Shown here one piece after another: positions 1 to 9,592 of a stretch of DNA of 21,289 bases. The position numbers and the translations under genes are program-made. The notes under the pieces are model-generated. The model searched no databases, was not told the origin of the DNA, and was given only the letters and a program-made list of their open reading frames with translations. Source of the stretch: Phallusia fumigata (taxonomy: Eukaryota; Chordata; Ascidiacea; Phlebobranchia; Ascidiidae); the NCBI GenBank assembly GCA_008931825.1, contig QXVZ01032730.1, positions 3,629-24,917 on the forward strand, given 5' to 3'. Every line of letters starts with the position of its first letter. Within the stretch, counting starts at the first letter, position 1.

Positions 1-267
1 CCCCCATACACTCACAACATTGCATGACCCCGATTCAATGTTAATAAAAGCGAAATAAATAAAAAGCTTAAAAACGAATAGTTTTAAAACAAGGACTACG
101 CTGCAACAAACGACCGTTTGCAAAATTGCGAAGCTAAAAAACAGTCAGCGTCATTGGCATTTCCAGCGGAGCAGCTAAGCTGAGGTCGCTTTAACCGCAA
201 TCCACACCCCCGAAGGAAACCAGCTAACCTACGGTAAACCCAGTCATGCGGGGTCTCTTTGTTGTGT

Positions 268-287
268 GGGGTGGGAGGGGGGGGGGT
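268..287 (+). other. G-rich run, quadruplex-capable
   Basis: GGGGTGGGAGGGGGGGGGGT offers at least four runs of three Gs with short loops on the plus strand. Another G-rich stretch (17104-17118) has fewer independent runs. Confidence 0.5.
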
Positions 288-1011
288 GACGCCTGGGTAA
301 TTTACTTGCAAGTTCGTGGTTCTGCAAAAAAAACTTTGCTTAAGTTTTCGTGAAATTTTAAGTCGAAGTGTCTAGAAAAACCCATTTGCTGTATTTCAAC
401 AGGTAAATTGATACACGCTAAGAACATAAACGTAATAATGAGCCACCATTCTCGCCGGAACTGCAGTCAACCGCTAAAACCTGACCTTAACACCAAAGGA
501 ACGCCGAATTCTATTTTGTTAACGCCACAGTTAAACTCCAGAAACTTGCCGGAAAACACGGCTTGGGCTTACAAAGCTCTGCACGCAAGAAGCGCCATTG
601 TCCGATTGCGCAAGAGAACCTTGGCCGGATCTCGGAATTTTTTTACTGCAAAAAAAAATTAGTAGATCTGTAAGTCATGTGACCGGTCCACGGCTTTCTT
701 CTCAGCCGCCCTCGTTCACCTCAGCGCTAGTCATGGACCATTTGGCACGCAAATCCCACAAGACGTTTTTTTGGCAGCGGTGCTGGTTGTAAAGATCGCG
801 TGCAAACGTGGACCACAGATGCGAAATGTATAGGACCGTAGGAATGCTATTCGGTTTCGGGACAAAAAGGCTTTTCGCACTTGATACCACGTTCGAGTAA
901 ATGCAAACTTTACACAAATCAGACTTTTTTTGCGTCATTGAAACGAAACCTCGCTTAAGATTTCGAAAAATTGACACAACAACCTGCTTAAATCACATTT
1001 ATAACGTCTCT

Positions 1012-1067
1012 TGCAGGCCTGGCGAACTATGATTCATATATGAATATGCCGTTATCGTTGGCCTGCA
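1012..1067. repeat. Nested palindromes
   Basis: TGCAGGCC (1012-1019) and GGCCTGCA (1060-1067) form an outer inverted repeat around the 14-base perfect palindrome ATTCATATATGAAT (1032-1045). The centres differ by one base. It could be a homodimeric transcription factor site or a cruciform. Confidence 0.55.
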
Positions 1068-2548
1068 TGAAAGCCCCAGGACAGATCCCAGTATCAAATA
1101 TGCGCTTGCATTTCGTTCACAGTTAGCAGCCAATACTGGGAAGAACCATGGCTTATATATCATTCATATGCATTAATCAAGCGAATGTACTATTGTTATA
1201 CAAACGACTTGTTGCGTCATTGTAACGGCCGTCAAGCGATTCGACGACTTTTCCACGATACGCAAAATATACATATTATCTTAACCCGGGTTTCTCAAAT
1301 TATGCGTCGCGCCGCCCTGGTGCGTAGTTTAATTTTTAAGGACGTCTCACGTCAACGGCTAATTACCCCCTAACAGTCAAACTGTAGACACAAGTGGACG
1401 AGGGATTTACGCGGTAGATAAGAAACCCGCGGTGAGGAGATTCAATCAACCTTCCTCAATTATCTTAAGTCGCTTGCCGCTGGCTTAGTTACATAGCCTT
1501 GTTTGTTAAGTTAAAATCTCACTCCGCCATTGAGTGATTTTTGTTCATTCTTCACTGACAGAAGCAAGGCTAGGTGGAGAGATTGGCCGTTTCAGGTCAG
1601 AGCATATCTGGGTATTGTAAAGCCCCCGGGCAACACACGGTCCTTTGGTTGACTCTGACTTGCCCTTTATAGCTTATTTGGAATTACCCGATAAACCTAT
1701 ATGTTGCAATTTGATTGAATAAATGACATTTCTGTAAGGCAACCTCACTCTTTCATTAATTAGCTAATATTATGCAGAATTGTGTTGGGCCTTTTTGCCC
1801 GGTCCTCGACATTTTTTTTCTAATTCCAACAAAAAAATGAACGTTTTACGTTTTGTCAGTGGCAAAAAGCGCAAAACCAGGAAGTTAAGTAGAAACTATA
1901 AAATTTCCGCATTCAGATACATGTTAATTGTGCAGACTGCGATGCGGGGTAAGACTTGACCAAACCGATCACAAGGGTAAAAGACGTCATATTGTGCGCT
2001 GATTCTATCGAACTACTTGTGTTATTCATGTGACCATTTTGCACACGCGCACTGTGAGGAAGAATACTTTACAAATAACTTTTGAGACCAACATTCAAAG
2101 ATATTGCTATTTCCTATTCAAGCTAATAAACCATATCGCCGACTGCATAATTAGCTTTCACTCTAAACCATACAAATGAATTTGATGGAAACTCGCGACT
2201 TGACGTGCTCACAAAAATTAAAGGCAAAAATCATAAATCAAAACTTTACAGGTGCAATGCGTGACTCATACAATGTAGATTTCCAACGATGCCTTATAAC
2301 GGCCTGAATTTACACATAATACATGCTAACAAATTTATTAATTGTGGACAAACAAAAAAACCCTAGCCTGCTTAATACTAATCCCAAAGAAGATTAAAAC
2401 ATTTGTCGCTATAACCCCGTTTCACACTTATTTAAAACATTCAAAATTAAATCTTTTGTAACAAATTTTCTGAACTTAATACTACGAGAATCGCAACGTT
2501 TAGTTAGGCCACACCTTACAAGTATTGACATGCTAGAAAGCCAACTCT

Positions 2549-2615
2549 AGCCCGCGTTGGGATTCGAACCCACGAAAGCAGAACATGTCAGTGCATCAAC
2601 TAAATGACCTGTGTT
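2549..2615 (-). repeat. tRNA-like sequence (SINE head or tRNA pseudogene)
   Basis: The minus strand contains the pol III B box GGTTCGAATCC (2560-2570) in a T-arm context CGTGGGTTCGAATCCCAACG, about 40 bases downstream of an A-box-like TCATTTAGTTGATGC. The acceptor stem CGCGGGCT has no matching 5' strand, so a functional tRNA is unlikely. Confidence 0.5.
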
Positions 2616-3483
2616 GAAGAACTTCTTTTCGATCGCTGGTTACCTCCTATCACTCATCAAATGACTATTTTAAAGAGCGGCTTGCGCGAGGTTAACATAG
2701 CGCCTCGATTTCGACACTACTATTTGGCGATTCCGGTACACAGAAAAAGCGAAAGATGATCTAACTTGAAACATTCGCTACAAAGACCAAACTGGTTTGA
2801 ACAGAACGTTTAAACGAAGATAGAGACGTGTGCGCAATTGGACACCTCAAATGGCTTCTACTAGCCGACTCTGAATCGGTAAACGCTGTGAATTGGAACA
2901 ACAGGATACCGTTACAGTCAAACAAGTTCGCTGTCCGGTTTTTCGCAACGTACTGTCGGTTTCGGAAACGATATTGTTGCCAATACTACAATGGCAGAAT
3001 TTAAGCAAAATTTGTGTTTCTGTCGAACGCGCCTGAAGCGAGTTCCTGAGCGAGCTTCGTGAAGTCAACTGTAGTAGCATTTTTTTTAAATGGCTATGAA
3101 AGTTTTTCGGTATGATTTAAATCGTGTTTACATTTAAATCAGTTTTTGCGGCTGAACAATTTTGCATTGTCTGTCTGCATACGATCTGCTTCTAAAAAAA
3201 CTTTGCGTATAACCGACCTGAAAATAACGATAAATAACATAAACAATAACGAAATCGTACAACTGCAAAGCATTTTGTCTTTCGAATACGATTTTAGACC
3301 CACAAACCGCGAAGGGTTTGGGCTGCAAAAGGAACCTATACTTTGCATACATTTAGTTAGAAGAATACCACAAGAATTTTAACTACATGACAGTTGTCGC
3401 ATTGTTAGGCAGCGGAGAACTAGTTAAATGCAAATATCACTTCAAATATCCTCTTGCCTTCCGGTCTAACGGACTGTGTCTAA
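2616..3483. other. No gene recognised
   Basis: Overlapping ORFs of about 70-78 codons occur on both strands at 2847-3382, but none looks like a protein and no exon chain could be built. It ends at the single N at 3484. Confidence 0.55.
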
Positions 3484-4418
3484 NCCCCCCTGTTGTAACG
3501 CATTGACATGGAACGTCTTGTATGCAAATATGCCGCGGCGCACGGGATAACGTTTAAACTTCCACGTATAACGCCTTGAGACAACGCGTCGGGCTGTCAA
3601 TAACGTTGTAAACAACTTTTGCGTTGAAAACCTGACACTGTTATTACAGCACCGTTTAAAAGCTGTGTACGTGTTTAGGGTGGGACGCGACACCAATAAT
3701 TAGTGCTGTTGTAAATCAACGCAAAATGCTTAGACCAAAAGCAACTGGTCACGTGGTTAAAGTCAGTCGTTTTTTGACCCTAGTTCTTTAAATCTTTGTA
3801 TCAGTTCGATTCGATCAGATAGGGCATATGTCAATCACTTGGTATTACCATAGTTATGTTACAGATTGCTGTCAATAAAAAGATTGAAGTTGGACAAAAC
3901 TATGAGTATCGGAATTTTTATTGGGTTAACGATATGGGAAATTGACTGTTCGAATAGACGTGTTGTACAAAACGCATTTTATTACTTTATGGCCGCCAGG
4001 GGCAAGATTTTTTCAACGACCTACAAAAACAATTCACATCAATTTTCTCCTGCTTTGTTTAAAGGCCTTTAATGAAACCAAAACCGCTCTGTTTAACGCT
4101 TGTTGTTAGGGAAGTCGCCAGGTNAGGTGGCTTCGTTGGCCAATCGCTTAGAACGCCTTCAATGAAGCCTTATCTGCTGCAGAGCGGTTAACTTCGATCC
4201 ACCAATTGTGCCCTTCACTTTTTCGTTCTAATATTGCGCAGCTTTTACCGGGTTGGTGATTGCTTTTATCGCAACTAGGTCGCTACGATTTCTAAGCGAA
4301 ATAAACTCAACTTAACTTCTTAAACTTCCCCTGTCCTGTAACAAAGAAACATAAATTTCGCTATTTACAAAACCATGATCGATCAGGTTATTTTAGACTT
4401 TAACCTGCAGCAATACAA

Positions 4419-4495
4419 AGCCCACGGTGGGATTCGAACCCAAGGTTGCCGCCTATCCTGATCAGTCGCTCTCCCAATTAAGCCGTAAACTGTGC
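4419..4495 (-). repeat. tRNA-like sequence with A and B boxes
   Basis: Minus strand: A-box-like GGCTTAATTGGGAGAGC (plus 4468-4484) and B box GGTTCGAATCC (4430-4440) at tRNA spacing. The 3' part CCGTGGGC has no complementary 5' acceptor strand, and the anticodon stem does not pair, so it reads as a tRNA-derived SINE head or pseudogene. Confidence 0.5.
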
Positions 4496-4855
4496 AGGGT
4501 TCGTGTCTGAGCCAAATGCCAGGACGCACAGTTTTCACAACCCATAATTGACAATGCGTGAGTCATTGCCTTCAGTACAAAAGCTTTAGGTACATGCATG
4601 TGCCTAGTCGTTCGACTGTATAAAAGCAAGTGTGACATTTGCCAACAAACTAAGAGACTTTAATAAAATTGTCGTTTTTATAACTCCTACATTCTGGATA
4701 TGCCTGGGAAGTAATTGTTTAATTTGAAAATGCCTGAGATCTTGTATGTAGTGAATACATTTCAATGCAAACCTTTCAATAATCGCAGTTTTGTTTTATC
4801 TGTGCAGAATGTAAGTTCTCTTCCACACTTGTTTTCAATTGCTACTTTTCTATAG

Positions 4856-4871
4856 TTTCTATTTGAATAAG
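4856..4871 (+). other. Spliced-leader-like 16-mer
   Basis: Bases 4856-4871 match 15 of 16 positions of the Ciona trans-spliced leader as recalled (ATTCTATTTGAATAAG), differing only at the first base. The next bases are GAAC rather than the GT donor expected in a leader RNA gene. It abuts stem I of the hammerhead-like motif. Confidence 0.4.
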
Positions 4872-4910
4872 GAACTGACGATGCCAATGTAGGCGAAATA
4901 TATATTCCTT
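4869..4910 (+). ncRNA. Second hammerhead-ribozyme-like motif with near-deleted stem III
   Basis: Stem I AAGGAA (4869-4874) pairs with TTCCTT (4905-4910). Between them lie the core CTGACGA (4875-4881), one T, stem II GCC/GGC with loop AATGTA, GAAA (4895-4898) and TATATA. The last TA fits the UH cleavage dinucleotide directly before the stem I 3' strand. Stem III is reduced to TATA. The same extra T follows the core as in the copy at 9529, which supports common origin. Confidence 0.42.
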
Positions 4911-5540
4911 TTTATTATACCGACTGATTCTGTCAGAATCTGAGACTGTTCTCTCAAATTTCGAGATTTGCCTTAGTAGTTTCATGCATGGCATTTTACC
5001 GGCCCGAAACTGTGCCTTAGGTGTTGTTCGCTTTTCGTTTGTTACGTCACAGGCAATTAATTCGAATAATCCGCGCCTTTTCGCGGTCGCATAATTTCTG
5101 TTCGTAAAAGCCGTATTTGGCCCGCGGGCTGCAGGTTACAAACCCCCCTGTTGTAACGCATTGACATGGAACGTCTTGTATGCAAATATGCCGNTGAATC
5201 CCACTGTGTGCGGTCGCCCGTTCATATCATCTACATCACTTTGTGATTTTGTATTGTGAACTCTTGTGCCAATTAACATCATGTTGCTTAAGGAAAAAAA
5301 GTCATTTAGATTTAGGAAAAGAAGTCAATGCGATGATGATCGGAGCTTTCATGCTGGCGTCATTTCAATTATCAAATTCCAGGAACCTGGTTGTAAAATA
5401 TTACGCAGTTTGTCTTGCAACTTCTGACTACACACGATTATCAGACATGTTCTAGTCCAGGGAGCCTAAATTCCACAATGACGTGACCTACACAAAAATC
5501 ACCAGAACGTTTCGTAAGCATGATTTTTGCGAAAGTTTTA

Positions 5541-5790
5541 GAATTGAAAAGCACGACCAGAGGTTAAAGTTTTGATTTTTCTCAAATTTACAGCATCAGT
5601 GAACTCTGTAATAAGATACAAGCCAGTACTTATGTGGAAAACATTCTCTACGTTTCGACAAACGCTNTTGAATTAAATAGCACGGCCAGAGGTTAAAGTT
5701 TTGATTTTTTTCAAATTCACAGCATTTATGAACTCTGTAAGATGATACAAGCCAGTACTTGTGTGTAAAACGTTTCGGCAAACATTATTG
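5541..5790. repeat. Two diverged tandem copies flanking N5667
   Basis: Bases 5541-5666 and 5670-5790 align along their length, sharing CCAGAGGTTAAAGTTTTGAT and GATACAAGCCAGTACTT, with perhaps 80-85% identity. They may be two members of one dispersed repeat, or two haplotypes left end to end by the assembler; Ciona genomes are highly polymorphic. Confidence 0.7.
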
Positions 5791-5832
5791 TCATCACAGG
5801 AAATGTTTTACACACAAGTACTGGCTCGTACC
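5744..5832 (-). repeat. Fold-back element with 32-base arms
   Basis: Arms 5744-5775 and 5801-5832 are inverted repeats with roughly two mismatches. The minus-strand loop contains CTGTGATGA, then a weak CAA/TTG stem and GCCGAAACG, a likely degraded hammerhead-like core. Related arm sequence occurs at 5619-5660 and, truncated, at 21271-21289. Confidence 0.75.
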
Positions 5833-5836
5833 TTTA

Positions 5837-6579
5837 TTTCAAACTACGAATTATGCACCAAATTTTTTCGAAGTTTTTTCAACTTAGTACACCTAAAACG
5901 TAGCGTACGTTTAAAGTGTTAGCGCAACGGTAAGTAAGTGGTCGCATAATGCGCTCATTGATATCGGCCGTAGATTTAAGAACCACAAAAACTCGTGTTT
6001 GATGCGCATGTATTACATCTTGTATCAACACATAATTGCCAGTCACTCTCTAGTCACACCATTCAGCGTTGAACTGACATAAGCGGCAAAAAATGTTAAC
6101 CAAACCTCAAGGCTACCTGGTAATCCTGGCACTGACGTGTAATCTATAACACCCTGGAACGCAGCCAAAACTAACTGTTAAGTTGAAACTGAGAGGCTCT
6201 AAACGCTCGAAGCGTTCTTGGCTTCGTTACAGAAAAACCGAGTGTGGCTGAAGGTCGAATCAGAGATGGCGTTACGCAGACTAGGGCCATAGAAATATAG
6301 TTTATTGTTTCCTGTATACGGGTCCATGAGACGTGTTGCACCTCAATATGTACCAGGGTAACTGGAGTTCACTACCGCATGACGTAACCAGTGGGGGTAT
6401 ACTGCGGGTAGTCAACGATGTAGAATTGTTAAAATAGATTTTTTTTCCATTTTTCCCATATGAAGGCATGCACCGTTGGGAAAATTTTGCTTCTAAAGAT
6501 TTAAATAAAAAATTGACGGATGTTTCTAATAGTAGATTCCTGTGATGATCACAAAAACAAAACAACCCTTGCTATCCGC
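5837..6579. other. No gene recognised
   Basis: AT-rich sequence with one 87-codon minus ORF (6302-6565), of no recognisable family and without supporting splice or promoter context. The perfect hairpin at 6580 follows directly. Confidence 0.5.
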
Positions 6580-6632
6580 TTTAGCACAACGTTACAATGC
6601 TCGATAAAATTGCATTGTAACGTTGTGCTAAA
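6580..6632. repeat. Perfect 21-bp inverted repeat with 11-base loop
   Basis: Arm 6580-6600 is the exact reverse complement of arm 6612-6632. The arms start TTTAGCACAACG and end CGTTGTGCTAAA. Pairing stops abruptly on both sides. It could be a cruciform, a small fold-back transposon remnant or a short hairpin RNA. No terminator-like T run follows, and none is expected in a eukaryote. Confidence 0.9.
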
Positions 6633-6939
6633 AATTTAATGCCTTTGTGAGTCCAACTTGGATTTGCCCTAAGCCTAATCAATCCGAAATCGTTGTTTCA
6701 ACAAAGTACCTTACATATATAAGAACTACCCGTCCCCTTTGTAAACAAAACTGCCGATATAGACTGTTTGCACCCCTTATCTACTAGATTGTCCCTGAAA
6801 CTTACAGCGTCATCGTCGCCTATGCCACTAGGTCAGACAAGCTGATCTACGTCCATTATACAGGCTTACCCTACTCGTATGACTTGAACGTAAACCGGGC
6901 TATTCCATGCCGTCCAGTAGACTGTTTCAATGTTTTACA

Positions 6940-7130
6940 GCAGTGATTCAAAAACGTTTTTTGATGTGACGCCGCTTAAAAGTTGGTTGTACTTTCGACG
7001 CGCCAGCGATAAGAATTTACTGAAGACGCTCGTTAAAAAGTTGTGTTGATACAAAAACCAAAAGCTACGAAGCGGAATTATTGTGCGACGCCCTTGGAAA
7101 TTACCTCAGCGCGCAGATTGAGAACTACGG
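6940..7130 (+). repeat. Dispersed repeat, copy A
   Basis: Shares GCGATAAGAATTTA, AAGACGCT and a GCGACGCCCTTGG-like 3' part with copies at 11294-11430 (minus) and 18128-18318 (plus), in the same order and spacing, with many substitutions and small indels. No ORF is conserved among copies, so a non-coding element is likely. Confidence 0.7.
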
Positions 7131-9478
7131 CCATCCGTGCCTACAAATTTTACCGGTAATCACAGACTACGTCACTTTAGCAGTAGGCACATGCGTGCTG
7201 TTGCATGCTTCACAATACCAATGCATATAAGGGCTGTCGCTATTTGCAAACATTTGACCTGGGTTTAAGTGCTGGATTGGAAGGGAAGTGGGCAGTAGTT
7301 GAAATGGTGAAAGTGCAAAAGTTGAATTTGCGTTATTGAAATATAATATTCTTAATTGCGACCTGTGCAACCAGTAGGTCATGTAGCGCACAATTACCAC
7401 ACTGTCGCATATCACTACATCGGCAATTATTTGTTCACTGGCCGGGTATTATAGGTAACTGCGGTTAGAAAATAATAATTCGCAAAAAGGTTAAATTTAT
7501 TAAATATTTGGCGTTTGTCACAATGGGACAAGTTTTTTTCGCAATAAATGACCTTCACTAACGGTCAAAGGTTGCATCAATCATTCTTAGCAGACCGACA
7601 TGTTGTATTTGCATGGACGCGGTGACGGACACCCACCGCGAATTAGTCGTTCCAAGTATCTACAAGGCACGTAATCGTCTTACCATAAACTTCGGCTAAA
7701 AGCTATTGCGAGTCCCTTTCAAAACGACAAGGGTTTATTCAAACGCTCTGTCTTCAAAGTTTATTGAAATTGGCCCACTAAGATTATTTCGCAAACATTT
7801 TGAGAACCGCTTGAAAAGATAACAAGGCTCTTTAGATTAACGTTACTGACACAAGCACTATACAAAAAGAGATTATTTCGCAAACATTTGGCCGGTAAAT
7901 TGACCTATGCTTGACAGCACAATACCCTCAGATTGCGAAAAAAGGTTTTTATCAATTATATTTTCTGACAGCACCCATGCCAAGCACCCCGTCATGGTTG
8001 CTTGCACAAACGAATTTTATTCCAACAACAGAAATGTTACGCTTGATGTAGTCTAGTAATGATTTTTGTTTCATTATAATAAGAATTCAAATATAACCAC
8101 AAATAATAAACGCGCATGGTTCAGGACATTCTTTGTTGGAATTGAAACACCCTGCGGCCTCATAAAATTTACGCGATTTATTGTTTGGTGATTACTGCTG
8201 CAGAAAAACAATGAAACATTTGAAACAATTTGGACGACGAAGATACAATGGTTATATACGGGCAATTACAAAGATGACATTCTCTACATTGTCTTGCAGC
8301 AATAAAGCTTGCAACAAAGCTTGGGTGCTCATAAATAATTAAATAGTTTTATTGTTTTTCTGATAAAGCTAGTTTTGCGGGAAATGAAGTCGAATTATTA
8401 ATTCACACCGGACATATTTATCATTAGGGCCCGGAGATGTTTTGTTTGTATTTAAGGAAAGTTATTAGATCCCTGGTCATCTGTGGGGGCTATTTGCTGA
8501 ACGGAAGGGTGCACGATGTTATCGGAAAAATCTTTTTTGTGCTGTTTACACAACGCTGCATCAATTAAGCTGCATCACTTATAGACGTGTAAAACGCATA
8601 ATACAACTGTGTTACTTTTTGCCTGCGATCTTTGATCAATTTCAGACATCTTCTTTGTCGAGTTTAAATGTGCAATCTGGTTTATGAACTCATTTTAAGC
8701 ACACACAGTCGTGAAAACCGCTTGAAATAATAACAAAAATCAATCATTATTCATAAGTAAAACGACTACACACGAAACAAACAATTTAAATCTTACATCT
8801 AGTTTTCTCGCTGGCAATCTGGCATTTAAATGTTCTTCTGTGCCTTTTTTATTAGCACTGTTGACAGCATGACCTCTGCATTAAAATACATGGGATTTGT
8901 CTAGTACTTAGGCCATTATTTTTATTCTGACCATCATGAATAGACTAACGTTCATAAATAATAAAAAGGTAAAAAATTCAGGCCACAACCGAACCACGAT
9001 GAGTAAATGAGCTAAGCATGATTTTTCTATTTAAAGCTCCGCAATGTGAACTTGTGTTGACATAAGGCATACAGTTGCGGTATCTAGGTAAGGGAGTTCT
9101 CTAACCGCTACTTGTCAGCCCGCGTTAAGAGCCCTCAGAGTAACCGCTATCAGGCGCTGTAGTGTCAACATCGCCGCGTTACGTCATTTGTTCCAACAAC
9201 CGACCGCAGGATTAGTTTGGTTGAAGAAAAAACCGACATGAACGGAATTTTACTTTGCTGCAATGCGGCGTTTCGGTAATCGGATTAAATTGAGGCGATT
9301 TGAGATCAAACTAAACAAACAAAGGGATTTTCCATAGCGAGTTATGTCTAAAGACCGAATTAGTAAAAGCTGGATTGTGGTCTTTGATTATCAACAGCCT
9401 GGCGTTAAAAGTATGTTAGGGCATTCTTTTTTACTATTCCGAGCAATAGCTAGAACAATTAACGTTACTGACAGAGAG
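7131..9478. other. No gene recognised; short scattered repeats
   Basis: A 20-base sequence AGATTATTTCGCAAACATTT occurs exactly at 7781 and 7870. AACCGCTTGAAAAGATAACAA at 7806 recurs with two changes at about 8717. ATTAACGTTACTGACA at about 7839 recurs at about 9458, next to the 9479 element. No coding exon could be supported. Confidence 0.55.
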
Positions 9479-9592
9479 CTTGTATGTAGTGAATGCATTG
9501 TATTGCAAACTTTTTAACAATCGTTTTTATGCACTGATGATGACAACAGCGATTGTCGAAATGTTTGAAACAATGCATTCATTACATACAAG
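9479..9592 (+). repeat. 114-base fold-back element with terminal inverted repeats and a hammerhead-like core
   Basis: The ends 9479-9501 and 9570-9592 are 23-base inverted repeats with one mismatch. The pairing continues inward (CAAAC...CAATCG against CGATTG...GTTTG), leaving a central region with CTGATGATGACAAC. It is MITE-sized, but there is no clear target-site duplication. Partial relatives occur at 4738-4910 and 15629-15700. Confidence 0.8.
9529..9578 (+). ncRNA. Hammerhead-ribozyme-like motif (type I arrangement)
   Basis: In order: stem I 5' strand ATGCA (9529-9533), core CTGATGA (9534-9540), one extra T, stem II GACAA/TTGTC (9542-9546, 9553-9557) with loop CAGCGA, GAAA (9558-9561), a stem III-like TGTTTGAAACA (9562-9572), A9573, and stem I 3' strand TGCAT (9574-9578), exactly complementary to the 5' strand. 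The base expected to be U16.1 is A and an extra base follows the core, so this copy may be inactive. Hammerheads are known in Penelope-like elements. Confidence 0.5.

Larger units (their letters stand above)
1..2548. other. No gene recognised
   Basis: Only short ORFs below 95 codons, without family resemblance, splice signals in series or codon bias. Contains the G-run at 268-287 and the nested palindromes at 1012-1067. Confidence 0.6.
4738..4910 (+). repeat. Diverged relative of the 9479 element
   Basis: CTTGTATGTAGTGAATACAT (from 4741) matches the left arm of the 9479 element. Downstream, a TGTTTTCAATT then CTACTTTT stretch matches sequence just past that element (about 9598-9620), and the hammerhead-like core at 4875 follows. 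The order of pieces differs, suggesting a longer parent element. Confidence 0.55.
3485..5193. other. Two contigs sharing 51-base ends, likely misordered
   Basis: The first 51 bases after N3484 (3485-3535) are identical to the last 51 before N5194 (5143-5193), starting CCCCCCTGTTGTAACG. N4124 splits the interval into 3485-4123 and 4125-5193. The simplest reading is that 4125-5193 runs directly into 3485-4123 through this overlap. Confidence 0.8.

Noticed and set aside
4419..4495. Functional tRNA gene
   Set aside because: A and B boxes are present, but neither the acceptor nor the anticodon stem pairs.
4856..4871. Spliced-leader RNA gene
   Set aside because: There is no GT donor after the leader-like sequence and no recognisable Sm site in the following bases.
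7781..7889. CRISPR-like direct repeats
   Set aside because: Only two copies with one 69-base gap, in a clearly eukaryotic context.
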